Below are positions 16,848-26,065 of a DNA stretch of 46,452 nt, piece by piece. The notes beneath the pieces are model-generated. The model did no database searches. It saw only the letters and a program-made list of their open reading frames with translations, and was not told the origin of the DNA. Numbering within the stretch: position 1 is the first letter of the stretch; each line of letters begins with the position of its first letter. The stretch comes from an uncultured bacterium. Lineage in GTDB: Bacteria; Verrucomicrobiota; Kiritimatiellia; CAIKKV01; CAITUY01. The stretch is taken from the NCBI GenBank assembly GCA_903895695.1, contig CAITUY010000233.1, forward strand, positions 1 to 46,452. Direction: 5' to 3'. A program made the translations under genes and the position numbers.

Positions 16848-16925
16848 TTAGGTCAACGCCCGCGCGAGCGTATCCATCGCCTCGTCCGCGTCCGCCCGTG
16901 TCACATTCAACAGCTTATTGACGAC
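16848..16925 (-). pseudogene. Possible minus-strand gene remnant between the reductase and GH42-like genes
   Basis: On the minus strand a frame ending with a stop at 16848 reads VVNKLLNVTRADADEAMDT then LARALT. This resembles a genuine amphipathic C-terminal helix of a cytosolic enzyme more than a random frame. No start or upstream portion is recognisable, because it runs into the promoter-proximal part of the plus-strand gene at 16943. It may be the end of a gene lost when the cluster was assembled. The family was not identified. Confidence 0.2.
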
Positions 16926-16942
16926 GGAAAGGATAGGTACCC

Positions 16943-19222
16943 ATGCGTTTCATCACCGTTCATTCCCCCGCCCCGGCCCTGCTGATCGTCGCCCTGCTGG
17001 TCACGGGTGCGGGCACGCCCGCCGGGGCAGGCGGGACGAAAGTCGGCGACCCTGCCGGCCGCCCGATTCTGGCTGTGGACGGAATGCCGCTGCCGATGTC
17101 CGGCTACAGCCCCATCTTTTGGGAAAAGGCCTGGGTCGAGAAGCATCTGCCGCATTTCGCGACGAACGGGCTCGGCTACTACTTTGCGGGGGCGCCCGAC
17201 ATGAAGGACTTGCCGTGGTTTTGGATCGGGGACACGGTGATGCCCGAGCCGGCCTTCAAGGCTCCCGACTCCAGCCGCTTTGCCGCGTTCGACGAAGGTG
17301 CCCGAATGACGCTGGCGGCGGCGCCCGACGCGCGCCTGATCATTCGTTTCGGCCTCAACGAATCCGATCTGTGGCGGAAGGCCCATCCCGATGAACTGGT
17401 GCTGACCGAAACCGGCGAGCGGCTGAACGTGCCGTCGCTGGCGTCCGACGCCTACTGGCGCAACGCCGCCACGGGAGCCTGCGCGTTTGTCGGCTGGTAC
17501 GAGAAGCAGGAGTACCGCGATCGTATCGTGGCCTATGCCGATTTCTGGCGCGGCGAAGGTACGCATGAATCGACCTGCATGGGGTGGCTCACCGACCGCA
17601 GCCCGGTCATGCTTGCGGCCTGGCGCGATTATCTGAAGACGACCTACGGCGACGACGCCAAGCTCCAGGCCGCGTGGGGCGACCCGCAGGCCACGATCGC
17701 CGGCGCGGTGCCGCCGGCCGACCGGCTGCGCGGCCCGGTGCGGGACGTGGCCGCGCTTCCGTTCTGGCAGGCCGGCAAGGACAACGCACCGCTGCGCGAC
17801 TGGCTGCTCTGCCTGCGCGACCTGTTCCATCGGCGCGTGCGCCAGGTGGCGGGCGCCCTGCGCGCGGGCTGCAACGGCCGCGTGCCGATCCTGCACGACA
17901 TGTTCAAGCAGCCGATGCAGGGTTGGAACATCGGCGATTTCTTCGATCCCAAGCAGCCCATGCAGCCCTTCGGCTTGGACCTGATGGGCGGCTGCGGTTC
18001 CTCGGGCGTGGCCGACCTGCTCGCGACGCCGGGTGTGGACGGGTTGATCACGCCGCACGACTACCAGGCCCGGGGGATGGGCGGCATCTTCGAACCGGAA
18101 GGCGCCGCCGACTCCTGCGTGCTGCGCGGCAAGCTCTTCCTCTGCGAGATGGATACGCGTACCTATGCGGGCAACTACACGGGCAACGACTACGGCATGG
18201 CGCGCGATCTGGCCGAGTTCGAGGCGATCACCTGGCGCAACATGGCCACCGGGTTGTCGCGCGGCTGGTGGCCGTACTGGATGGACCTGTGTGCCGATTG
18301 GTACAGCGACCCGGCCATGCAACCGGTGATTGCGCGCCAGGCCAAGGTGCTGAACGAGGCCACGTCGTGGCCGCACCACGACGAACCGGGTATCGCCATC
18401 GTTATCGACGACGCGGCCATGCAGGATACGGACGGCGCGGGGCGCTACCCGTTCCTGGCCGTATCCGAGCAACTTCGCCTGGGCATCGCGCGTTGCGGCG
18501 TGCCGTACCGCACCTACCTCCTTGAGGACCTGGCGCTGACTAACTTGCCTGCTCACAAGGTCTGGTATTTTCCCAATCTGTTTCGCTGCGACGGACGCCG
18601 GCTTGAACTGGTCAAGCGCGTGCAAAGGGATGGCAACGTCGTGGTGTGGGGCCCGGGCAGCGGGATCAGCGACGGAAGCAAGATCGGCACGGCCAGCGCG
18701 GCCATGCTGACCGGCTTCGCGTTTGATCTTGTGCCCGGCAACTATGAACGGCGCGGGTTGTTCCTGGGGGGCCACGCACTCACGGCCGGGATGGCCGGCC
18801 AGCCCTTCGGCGACGGCCTGGGCTATGGTCCGCAGCTTTTCCCCACCAATGGCACCAGCCTCGCTGCAGCCTGGGCTCAGCAGGGGAAGAATCGCAGTGC
18901 ACTTGCGGTGAAGGAGCAGGACGGCTGGACTAGCGTGTTCGCCGCCGCGCTGCCACTGCCGGCCGCATTCTGGCGCAATGCCGCGCGCCAAGCCAAGGCC
19001 CACGTCTGGTGCGACAGCGATGACGTCCTGCTTGCCAGCCGCGAGATCGCGGCCCTGCACAGCATTGTGCCCGGCGCCAAGATCATCCGCCTGCCGCGAC
19101 CGGCCCGGGTCGTGGATTTGGCCACGGGCGAGGCGGTGGCCGCGAGCGCAGAGGATATCCGTTTTGAGATGACCGCGCCGGGGACGCGAGTCTTCCGGCT
19201 ATATCCTGTGGCGGGGAAGTAG
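16943..19222 (+). CDS. Secreted GH42-like beta-galactosidase family protein
   Basis: A 759-residue protein with an export signal (cleavage likely near residue 29, TGAGTPAGAGG). The N-terminal 450 residues form a probable TIM barrel with conserved aromatic and acidic segments such as YAGAPDM-like YYFAGAPDM, GEGTHESTCMGW, ILHDMFKQP and LCEMDTRTYAG. From about residue 483 (GIAIVIDDAAM) a Rossmann-like domain follows with KVWYFPNLFRCDGRRL and GNVVVWGPGSG, typical of the trimerisation domain in GH42-type galactosidases. A small beta domain ends the chain. The NE-type acid/base could not be pinpointed, so family-level assignment is moderate. A GGATAGG site lies just upstream of the ATG. The gene ends 40 bases before a large inverted repeat, so it is probably the last gene of its operon. 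Confidence 0.6.
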   Translation: MRFITVHSPAPALLIVALLVTGAGTPAGAGGTKVGDPAGRPILAVDGMPLPMSGYSPIFWEKAWVEKHLPHFATNGLGYYFAGAPDMKDLPWFWIGDTVMPEPAFKAPDSSRFAAFDEGARMTLAAAPDARLIIRFGLNESDLWRKAHPDELVLTETGERLNVPSLASDAYWRNAATGACAFVGWYEKQEYRDRIVAYADFWRGEGTHESTCMGWLTDRSPVMLAAWRDYLKTTYGDDAKLQAAWGDPQATIAGAVPPADRLRGPVRDVAALPFWQAGKDNAPLRDWLLCLRDLFHRRVRQVAGALRAGCNGRVPILHDMFKQPMQGWNIGDFFDPKQPMQPFGLDLMGGCGSSGVADLLATPGVDGLITPHDYQARGMGGIFEPEGAADSCVLRGKLFLCEMDTRTYAGNYTGNDYGMARDLAEFEAITWRNMATGLSRGWWPYWMDLCADWYSDPAMQPVIARQAKVLNEATSWPHHDEPGIAIVIDDAAMQDTDGAGRYPFLAVSEQLRLGIARCGVPYRTYLLEDLALTNLPAHKVWYFPNLFRCDGRRLELVKRVQRDGNVVVWGPGSGISDGSKIGTASAAMLTGFAFDLVPGNYERRGLFLGGHALTAGMAGQPFGDGLGYGPQLFPTNGTSLAAAWAQQGKNRSALAVKEQDGWTSVFAAALPLPAAFWRNAARQAKAHVWCDSDDVLLASREIAALHSIVPGAKIIRLPRPARVVDLATGEAVAASAEDIRFEMTAPGTRVFRLYPVAGK

Positions 19223-19262
19223 CCAGCGCGCCTGGCGGCATGTCGGACTTGGCGCGCCGGGG

Positions 19263-19323
19263 CTACCGGCGGAGACCGCCGGCTCCAATTCGAGCTTTGG
19301 AGCCGGCCGTCCTCGGCCGGTAG
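19263..19323. terminator. Large inverted repeat between convergent genes (bidirectional terminator or REP-like)
   Basis: CTACCGGC...GGCTCCAA at 19263-19288 is the reverse complement, with one bulged base and a mismatch or two, of TTGGAGCC...GGCCGGTAG at 19297-19323. The loop is 8 bases. The stem is long and GC-rich and sits between the stop of the plus-strand GH42-like gene (19222) and that of the minus-strand beta-strand repeat gene (19366). It can act as a terminator in both directions. There is no clear U tract, so it may equally be a dispersed REP-like element. Confidence 0.6.
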
Positions 19324-19365
19324 GGGCTGTGTGGTGACTCTCGGCAGTGGGAGGCCGACAGGTTG

Positions 19366-22300
19366 CTAGAAGATCTTCAGGATCGAACCGAAGGTGACAA
19401 TCTGGATCCGGCCCGGCGTCTTGTAACTGACGCTGCGATTGTTGAGCCCGATCAGGTTCGTAAAGGCGCCGGTACAGGTGCCGCTGTAGAGGATGATCGT
19501 ACCGCCGCCCTTGTTGGCCACGTTTAGCGAACAGTTGGCGCCGATCGTGAGGTTACTGACCGACAGCGTCTGGCCGATCACCGCATCGAACCGCGTGCCG
19601 GGGTTCAGCACCAGGTTGCCGGGCAGCGATCCGCTGCCGCCGATCGCACCCGCCACGACCGTAGTCGTTCCCGTGAAACTGTTGGCGCCGTTCAGGAAGA
19701 GCGTGCCGGCACCGGTCTTATTGATCGCGCTGCCGACACCGCCGGAAAGAATACCGGAAATGACGGCGTAGTCGTCGGTCGTGGCCGGGTTGTCATCGAC
19801 TTGGATGGTGCGGGCGGCGGCGTTCAGGTTGATGTTGTCCACCATCGTCACCACGCTGCTGGCGCCCGTTGAGCTGAGGATCAGCGTGCTGTTGCCGATG
19901 AAGTTGGCGGTGCTGTTCCAGACCAGAGGTGCCGCGCCCGCGCCGTCATTGTTGATGTCCACGGTCAGCGGTCCGCCAAAAGCCGAGAAACCGCCATTGG
20001 CCATCCAACGGAACTGGTTCGTAACCGAGGTGGCGGCCGCGGGTTTGGCGCCCAGGGCGCGGGCGAAGGTTCCGGCGCTCTCCAGCACTCCACCGTTCAG
20101 GCTGAGGAAACTGTTCGATGAGAGTCCAATGCCGTTGATGGCGCGGAGGGCGCCCGCATCGATCTGCGTCCGGAAATTGTAGGTGTTGGTACCGGAAAAA
20201 CACAGCGTACCTGCGCCCTGCTTGATCCAAGTGGTGTCCGAGCCATTACCCGAAGCCAGGAGTGTTCCCTTGACTTCGCCTCCAAAAGTGGTGAGGCCGG
20301 TGTTGTAGACATTGAAGGCACACGAAGCGTTGGCGTTGTACGATATGACACTCCCGTTGAGCGTGATGTTATTGGTGCCGCCGAAGTAGTGAGTTTCACT
20401 ATAGGCCGCGTATTGATGAGTTCCCGCCAGCGTGCGCGGTCCATTCAGGGCGATCAGGGTATCGCCGGATCCGTTCATGAGGTTCGTCAGCCCGGCGGCG
20501 CCGAGTGCGTTGTTGACGGCGACGGCAACGGTGACGTTCGGACCGACCGCGTTGAAGTAGCCGTTTCCGTTGTTCGTTCCGGCGAGAACGAAGGTTGTCG
20601 GCGAAGCGGTTGTCGTTGCGGCGGCCAGGGTCGTGGTGGCCCACTTGTTGGTCCCGGTGAGGGTGATCGTGACTCCATTGCCACCGTTCAGCGTGAAAAT
20701 GCCATTGCCTCCGCCGATGTTGTCGAGGGTGCCGGACAAGGTGAAGTCGCCGCCGCGGAGGTTGACGGTTTTGCCGCCGCCATTGTTGTCGCCGATCCTA
20801 TTCGGCAGAACCAGGGGCCCGCCGGAGATGTTTTCCAGGGTGGCGATAGTGCCGTAGCTGAACACCAGCGGGCCGGTTCCAATCGAACTGGGGCTGTTGA
20901 GCTGAATGGTTCCATTGGGGTTGTTGAGCGTGTTCACGAAGTAGGTGCCGCCGGTGTATGAATTGGCCCCGCTTAGGCGCAGCGTGCCGGAGTTAGCCTT
21001 GGTGATCGAGCCGTTGGCGATCACGCCGGAGATCTCGGCATAATCATTGGTGCTGCCGGGATTGTCGACCACGTTGATCACGCGATTCCCGCTATTCAGG
21101 TTGATGTCGTTTTGGATTTTGACGGCATCGTCCGCCGTTAGGGACTCCAGGTTCAGGTATTTGGTGTCCGGCACAAAACTGCCGCTGGCCCACGTCACGC
21201 TACCGCCGCCATTCAATTGAACCGCCAGGGGCGCGCCCTTGGCGGCAAAACCGCCGTTGCCCAACCATTGCACGTTGCCGGCGGCGGCGCCAAGCATGCG
21301 CGCAAAGACGCCGGCGCTTTCGAGGACGGCGGCGTTTCCGCCGTTGAAAACCAGCAAGCTCGCCGCGGGCAAACCGGATCCGTCATTCGCGCGCAAAGCT
21401 CCGTCGCTGACGGTGGTGGCGCCGGAGTAGGTGGAAGCAGGCACAACCAGGGTTCCGGCCCCGGCCTTGGTGAAACCGCGGCCGGCGATGTCCTGCGAAA
21501 GCCCGCCGGAGAGGGTGGTGAGGCCGGTGTTGTTGACCGTGATGGTGCGCGTGGCGGCGGCGATCTGGATCGGGGCGGTAAGCGTCAGGTCGCTCGCGCC
21601 GCCTATGGCGAAGTCGCCGCTGACGGTCAATGCGTTGGTGATCGTGCGTGCGCCGTTGGCGCCTTGAATCGTGCCTCCAGCAATCGTCAGGCCGCCGTAA
21701 GACAGCGCACTGTCGCTCCCGAGGCCCAGCGTGCCGGCATTCAGGATCATGCCGCCGCTGTTGCTGTTGCTGGCGTTGAGCGTCTGGCTGCCGGCGCCGC
21801 TCTTGACGAGGCTCAGCGCACCAGCGATCGTCCCGCTGAACGTCTGGGCGCCGGTGTTGTTGATCGTGAGGGACGTAGCCGACCCGCTGTTGGTGACGAC
21901 GCCCCCGACGGCCTGACCGGCATTGTCGCTGAGGCCGCCGACTGTCTGGGTGAAGCCCGCCATGTCGAATACACTTCCCGGCTGGACGGTCAGCGTGTTG
22001 GTGCCCAGCGCATTGTTCGCGCCCAGGACCAGCGTGCCGGCATTGAGCCAGGTGGCGCTGTTGCCGAGGGCGTTGGCGCCGCTGAGCGTCAGGATGCCGG
22101 CGCCGTCCTTGGTGAGGCCATTCGTGCCGGTCACGGAACTCGACACGGTCAGGTCGCCCAAGGTATGGACGATGCCTTCAGCGGCGCCGAACGCCAGCGT
22201 GCCGCCGGTGAAGCCGGTGTTGCCGGCCATGGCCAGGATGCCGCCCGAAGCGACCGTTAACTTGCGGGCGCTGTCGATCGTGACGCCGCCGCCACTGGAG

Positions 22301-24036
22301 AGCCGCAAAGCGTTGACGGTGCGGTCGGGATCGCCGGCGGCGATCGCGTTGGCCGCGGTCAGGTCCACGTTACCGGGGTTGCCCAGGCTGTCCGTGGCAT
22401 CATAGGCGGCCTGGGGTACGACGCCGGCGGCCGTATAGGCGGCAAAGGTCGTGCCGGCGCCCGTGTCCGATGCATCCGCCAAGGCCCAGGGGAAGAGGCC
22501 GCCGGTGAGCGTCGTGCCGCTGGTAAAGGTTGCCTTTGCGCTGCCGCCAAGATTGGCGCCGCGGAAGAGGGCGGTGGCACCCGCGCTACGGGTCGAGGCG
22601 TTGCCGGTGAGATTGCCGGTTGCCGTCACGGTGCTGGCCGCGGAACGGACCGTGGTCGTATCGGCCCAGACCGGGCTGGCGTTTGCCTGGAGCGTGCCGC
22701 CGTTGAGGTTGAAGTTCAGCGCATTGACCTTGCCCGACGTGCTCAACGTGCCGAGGGGGTTCAGATTGGCCGTGGTGAACTTGAAGAGGACGCCATCGGT
22801 CTTCCTGGGCCCGCCCACGGCGACTGCGCCTTGGATCGAACCCTGGTTGATGTTCAGCGTATTGCCGAAGAGGATGCCGTTTGTTCCGGAAATCGTTCCG
22901 CCGCCCGTGACGTTGAGCGTGTCGCCGGCGATGCGGGCCACATTATTGCCGCCCGCGCCGGACGTCAGAAGGTAGTCGGCCGGGCCTGTGTTAAAGGCGC
23001 CGGAAACGGTGTCCTGGGAGACGCCGCTGCTCGCCGCCAGATTGCCGTTCAGGATCGTGACCACGCCGCCGTTGTTTCTCAGCAGGCTGAAGACGGCATC
23101 GGCATTGGCGACATACAGGAGTCCGCCCATGGTATTGACGTTCTTGACGTTCCAGGCGTTGGTCGCTGTGACGCCGGAACGATAATCGGTCCAGATGCCG
23201 TTCGGTGCGGCGCTCGCGCTGGCGCCCGACCAGAGATTCAGCGTGGCGGTTGGCCCATAGATGGCGCCATTGAAGCCGTACTGGACGCCGCTGCTGGGCG
23301 CGCTGACGGTGAGGGTACCGGTCGCACCATCGAGGTAGACCGTCTGGTTCGAACTGGCGTTGTTGGCGCCATAGAGCAGGCCGGCACTACTGGCGAGGTG
23401 GATATCGCCGGTGAAATTGGCATTGGCATTTCCATTCAGAGTGAAGTTGGATGAGGTGATATTGAAGCGGGTGGCCAGGGTCATGGGGATGGACGGGTTG
23501 AAGGTGAAGGTGCCGCCCGTGGCAATGACAGGGTTGGTAACGAATCCCGAGCCGAAACGAACCGTGATGCCATTGGTCGGGGCATACGTTAACGTGCCCT
23601 TGCCGTTCGCGGTGCCAACACAGGCTCCGCCGGAGAAGGACAGGCCGGTGGCCGTGCCGTTCTTGAACGTGAAGCCGCCATCATCCGGAGCAATAATGTT
23701 GGCGGCGCCGGTAATGTCGCCCCCGATGAAGGTTATGGTGCCAGCCAGGTAGTTGTACGTCATGCCGGCTGGCGAAACCGTGCCGGGAACGCCGTTCAGG
23801 CCAATGAAGACCGTCGTGTTCGCCGTGCCGTTATTGGCCAGGAACTGTACGGTATCGCCATCGGCATACGGGTTCACGGTCCAGTTCGTCGCCGTGGTAT
23901 TCCACTCGCCGCTGCCGCTGCCGTTGTTCCACTGGATCGTCTTGGGCGCGGCTGTTGTCCCGGACACGACGGCCAACCACACTAGCGCGACTGGGAGAAA
24001 TAGGATGCCTGGCAAAGAATCCGGTCTTACTTGCAT
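19366..24036 (-). CDS. Giant secreted autotransporter-associated beta-strand repeat (PATR) protein
   Basis: A 1556-residue Gly/Ala/Thr/Asn-rich protein with a signal peptide (LPGILFLPVALVWLAVV). It is built from many short beta-strand repeats of the PATR type: GAGTLVVPASTYSGATTV, SGTLRLSGANSYTGGTY, GAGTLFLNGANSFTGTTTV and similar. These predict a long beta-solenoid on the outside of the cell, as in passenger-like adhesins of Verrucomicrobia and relatives. A larger module is duplicated: LESAGVFARMLGA near residue 910 and LESAGTFARALGA near 1320, each followed by a GGF..GGPL segment and a DNP(G/A)(S/T)..DYA(E/V)ISG block. No autotransporter beta-barrel and no PEP-CTERM tail is visible; the chain ends in FGSILKIF. 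A GGGGGA site precedes the start. It is divergent from the SGNH gene and may bind substrate or surfaces. Confidence 0.85.
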   Translation of the reverse strand: MQVRPDSLPGILFLPVALVWLAVVSGTTAAPKTIQWNNGSGSGEWNTTATNWTVNPYADGDTVQFLANNGTANTTVFIGLNGVPGTVSPAGMTYNYLAGTITFIGGDITGAANIIAPDDGGFTFKNGTATGLSFSGGACVGTANGKGTLTYAPTNGITVRFGSGFVTNPVIATGGTFTFNPSIPMTLATRFNITSSNFTLNGNANANFTGDIHLASSAGLLYGANNASSNQTVYLDGATGTLTVSAPSSGVQYGFNGAIYGPTATLNLWSGASASAAPNGIWTDYRSGVTATNAWNVKNVNTMGGLLYVANADAVFSLLRNNGGVVTILNGNLAASSGVSQDTVSGAFNTGPADYLLTSGAGGNNVARIAGDTLNVTGGGTISGTNGILFGNTLNINQGSIQGAVAVGGPRKTDGVLFKFTTANLNPLGTLSTSGKVNALNFNLNGGTLQANASPVWADTTTVRSAASTVTATGNLTGNASTRSAGATALFRGANLGGSAKATFTSGTTLTGGLFPWALADASDTGAGTTFAAYTAAGVVPQAAYDATDSLGNPGNVDLTAANAIAAGDPDRTVNALRLSSGGGVTIDSARKLTVASGGILAMAGNTGFTGGTLAFGAAEGIVHTLGDLTVSSSVTGTNGLTKDGAGILTLSGANALGNSATWLNAGTLVLGANNALGTNTLTVQPGSVFDMAGFTQTVGGLSDNAGQAVGGVVTNSGSATSLTINNTGAQTFSGTIAGALSLVKSGAGSQTLNASNSNSGGMILNAGTLGLGSDSALSYGGLTIAGGTIQGANGARTITNALTVSGDFAIGGASDLTLTAPIQIAAATRTITVNNTGLTTLSGGLSQDIAGRGFTKAGAGTLVVPASTYSGATTVSDGALRANDGSGLPAASLLVFNGGNAAVLESAGVFARMLGAAAGNVQWLGNGGFAAKGAPLAVQLNGGGSVTWASGSFVPDTKYLNLESLTADDAVKIQNDINLNSGNRVINVVDNPGSTNDYAEISGVIANGSITKANSGTLRLSGANSYTGGTYFVNTLNNPNGTIQLNSPSSIGTGPLVFSYGTIATLENISGGPLVLPNRIGDNNGGGKTVNLRGGDFTLSGTLDNIGGGNGIFTLNGGNGVTITLTGTNKWATTTLAAATTTASPTTFVLAGTNNGNGYFNAVGPNVTVAVAVNNALGAAGLTNLMNGSGDTLIALNGPRTLAGTHQYAAYSETHYFGGTNNITLNGSVISYNANASCAFNVYNTGLTTFGGEVKGTLLASGNGSDTTWIKQGAGTLCFSGTNTYNFRTQIDAGALRAINGIGLSSNSFLSLNGGVLESAGTFARALGAKPAAATSVTNQFRWMANGGFSAFGGPLTVDINNDGAGAAPLVWNSTANFIGNSTLILSSTGASSVVTMVDNINLNAAARTIQVDDNPATTDDYAVISGILSGGVGSAINKTGAGTLFLNGANSFTGTTTVVAGAIGGSGSLPGNLVLNPGTRFDAVIGQTLSVSNLTIGANCSLNVANKGGGTIILYSGTCTGAFTNLIGLNNRSVSYKTPGRIQIVTFGSILKIF

Positions 24037-24078
24037 GATGTCCCCCTAGATGCGTAGTTCCCGCAGATTGGCCCGTTT

Positions 24079-24106
24079 ATTATGCGTTTTTAGCTCGAAA
24101 TATCAA
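24079..24106 (-). promoter_or_regulatory. Sigma-70-like promoter for the beta-strand repeat gene
   Basis: Read on the minus strand, TTGATA (24101-24106) and CATAAT (24079-24084) are separated by 16 bases, in the AT-rich stretch of the divergent intergenic region, about 40 bases upstream of the start codon. An overlapping ATAATA gives 17-base spacing. The region is far richer in A+T than its surroundings. Confidence 0.5.
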
Positions 24107-24183
24107 TTCCAATTGCGCCCCCGTATACCGCTTGTTACGGTAGACGACTTCTTGGAGACAATCAAACGCGGAGGGACAGCGAA

Positions 24184-26061
24184 ATGAACACGCGGAAGAG
24201 CAGTGGATTTGCGTTCGTGCTCATGCTTGCCCTGTCCGGGGCTCCGTCCAGCCCTGCCCGGGCCGCCGAACCCGTCACCGTGCCGCCGGTCGAGAACCTG
24301 GACCGGTTGGGGAGTTGGACGAAAGGCGTGGCCGCGGCCGACGCCGGGCAGAAGGTCTTGCAGGTCGTCTGCATCGGCGACTCGAACACGGAAGGTCCGG
24401 CCTACGTGGGTGAACTGCGGCGGATCCTGCAGGGGTGCTACGGCGAGCGCGGCCTCGGCTACTACTCGCTGGGCGATCGCGCCGCGGTTCCCGAATCGCC
24501 GAAGATCGAGCGCAAGGGCACGTGGGAGTTCCTGCGCGACGCGCCCAAGGGGCCGCCGCCGCCGCACTTCGCCCTCGACGGCATCTGGTGTCAGACCGCC
24601 GATACGCAGGCCGAGGTCGCCGTCGAGTTCGTCTTTGGCGGCTGGGACAAGCCGGACTACCATCTGGCGCGTGCCTACAACATTCAGCAACGCATTCGCA
24701 TCCATTACGAGGTCGGCCCGGATCTGGGGTCCTTCGCCATTTTCGTTGGCCCGGCCGAACTACGCCGCATCGACTGCAAAGCCGAGCAAGCCGGTTATGC
24801 CGTAACGGATGCCTTCCTCGGTGACGGTTTCCGTATCGCCGGCGTGCAGGGCAAGGTGGTGCTCTTCGGGTTCGACGCCGAGCGGGTGTATTATTCCCAC
24901 GGCCAGCCGGCGCTCGCGGGCGGGGTGCTGGTGCACGCGCTGGGCAAGAGCTGGGGCCGGACGGAAGAGCCGGCGACAGTCGAGGACGATACCTACGCGA
25001 AGTTCTTTGCCGCCATTCATCCGGACCTCATTACCATCCTGCTCGGCACGAATGACCAGCACAACGACGGCCGCATCCAGTCGTATCACGATTGGCTCAC
25101 GACCATCATTCACAAGCTGCAGAAGTACAGCCCGGGCACGGGCATCCTGGTTATCGCCTGCCCGGAAGCCGGGCAAACCAAGGAGGGGTTGGCGGTACAG
25201 TTCCGCGACACCGCCCGCGCGGTGGCCGCTGCCAACGGCTGCGCCTTCTGGAGCCTGCAGGACCTGATCGGACCTCGCTCCGCGAACTGGGCCAGGCAGG
25301 GCTTCTTTCAGGACGGTCTGCACTATAACGCCATTGGCGGCGGGCTTTGGGTGCGGATGCTCCTGCGCCAGCTCGGTTTCGACATCAACGACCTGAAACA
25401 CTATCCGTCCCTGCAGTCGGCCACCGTGGCCGCCGGGCGTCCGCAACTCGCGGTGCGTCGCCTGGGGACGCTGACCCTCGACAAGCTGGCCGGCGCTTTG
25501 TCCAACGAGGCCCCGGAGATCGTCTGGTTGAACCAGGACAAGGTGGCGGAACTGCGCCTGGCCGTGGCCGGCGACGCCCTGGCCGTGCATCTGCGCGTGG
25601 CCGACCGTCAATGCACCGGCCCGCAGGAAAAGTGGACCGGGGGCGGGACCGATCTCTACATCGCCAACCCCACCAACGTGGCCCGCGTGATGCACAACCA
25701 GGAGGGCCCGGTCGTGCGGCAGGTGGTGTTCCGGGTCGTGAAGCCGAAAGACGAAGCCCAGGTCATGGTGAAACAGTACACCATGGATGAGAAGAACGTG
25801 GTCATTCCGTGGGAAGCCAAGGGCGACTTCCCGTACAGCCTCACGCCGATCGAGCCCTACGGTTACGAGATCAAGGCCCTGATCCCGTTGTCGCAGCTCG
25901 TCCTGACCAAGGACAGCAAGGAGTTCCTGCTGGAGTGCGCCGTGTCGGCCGCCGCCGGGCCTGGTGCGAAATCAACCTTCAACCGCCTGTTCGCCACGAA
26001 AGGCGACGCGGGCGCCTTCCGCGACGCCAGTCTGTCGGCGCTGGTGAAAATCAGTCCATGA
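24184..26061 (+). CDS. Secreted SGNH/GDSL esterase with C-terminal CBM9/DOMON-like domain
   Basis: A 625-residue protein with a signal peptide (FAFVLMLALSGAPSSPARA). The SGNH hydrolase blocks are clear: VVCIGDSNTEG with nucleophile Ser67, LLGTNDQHND with Gly288 and Asn290, and DGLHYNAIGG with Asp377 and His380. An insertion of about 150 residues separates blocks I and III. After about residue 410 a beta-sandwich region (LDKLAGALSNEAPEIVW, GGGTDLYIANPTN, YGYEIKALIPLSQL) resembles the CBM9/DOMON-like module that binds sugars. The protein probably removes acetyl or other ester groups from a polysaccharide in the periplasm or outside the cell, clearing the way for the lyases and glycosidases downstream. 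GGAGGGA at 24170-24176 supports the start. A repeat-bearing 96-base gap follows before the next gene. Confidence 0.75.
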   Translation: MNTRKSSGFAFVLMLALSGAPSSPARAAEPVTVPPVENLDRLGSWTKGVAAADAGQKVLQVVCIGDSNTEGPAYVGELRRILQGCYGERGLGYYSLGDRAAVPESPKIERKGTWEFLRDAPKGPPPPHFALDGIWCQTADTQAEVAVEFVFGGWDKPDYHLARAYNIQQRIRIHYEVGPDLGSFAIFVGPAELRRIDCKAEQAGYAVTDAFLGDGFRIAGVQGKVVLFGFDAERVYYSHGQPALAGGVLVHALGKSWGRTEEPATVEDDTYAKFFAAIHPDLITILLGTNDQHNDGRIQSYHDWLTTIIHKLQKYSPGTGILVIACPEAGQTKEGLAVQFRDTARAVAAANGCAFWSLQDLIGPRSANWARQGFFQDGLHYNAIGGGLWVRMLLRQLGFDINDLKHYPSLQSATVAAGRPQLAVRRLGTLTLDKLAGALSNEAPEIVWLNQDKVAELRLAVAGDALAVHLRVADRQCTGPQEKWTGGGTDLYIANPTNVARVMHNQEGPVVRQVVFRVVKPKDEAQVMVKQYTMDEKNVVIPWEAKGDFPYSLTPIEPYGYEIKALIPLSQLVLTKDSKEFLLECAVSAAAGPGAKSTFNRLFATKGDAGAFRDASLSALVKISP

Positions 26062-26065
26062 ACGT

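Noticed and set aside
16907..19060. Long minus-strand open frame of 717 codons opposite the GH42-like gene
   Set aside because: Composition is that of an antisense shadow in high-GC DNA, with no signal or domain, while the plus-strand frame has a signal peptide and recognisable domains.
21217..22260. Plus-strand open frame of 347 codons opposite the beta-strand repeat gene
   Set aside because: It mirrors the repetitive codons of the minus-strand gene and has no independent features.
19366..24036. Tandem repeats in the beta-strand protein considered as a CRISPR-like or satellite array
   Set aside because: The repeats are degenerate at the DNA level, vary in length and keep a single reading frame, so they are protein repeats.
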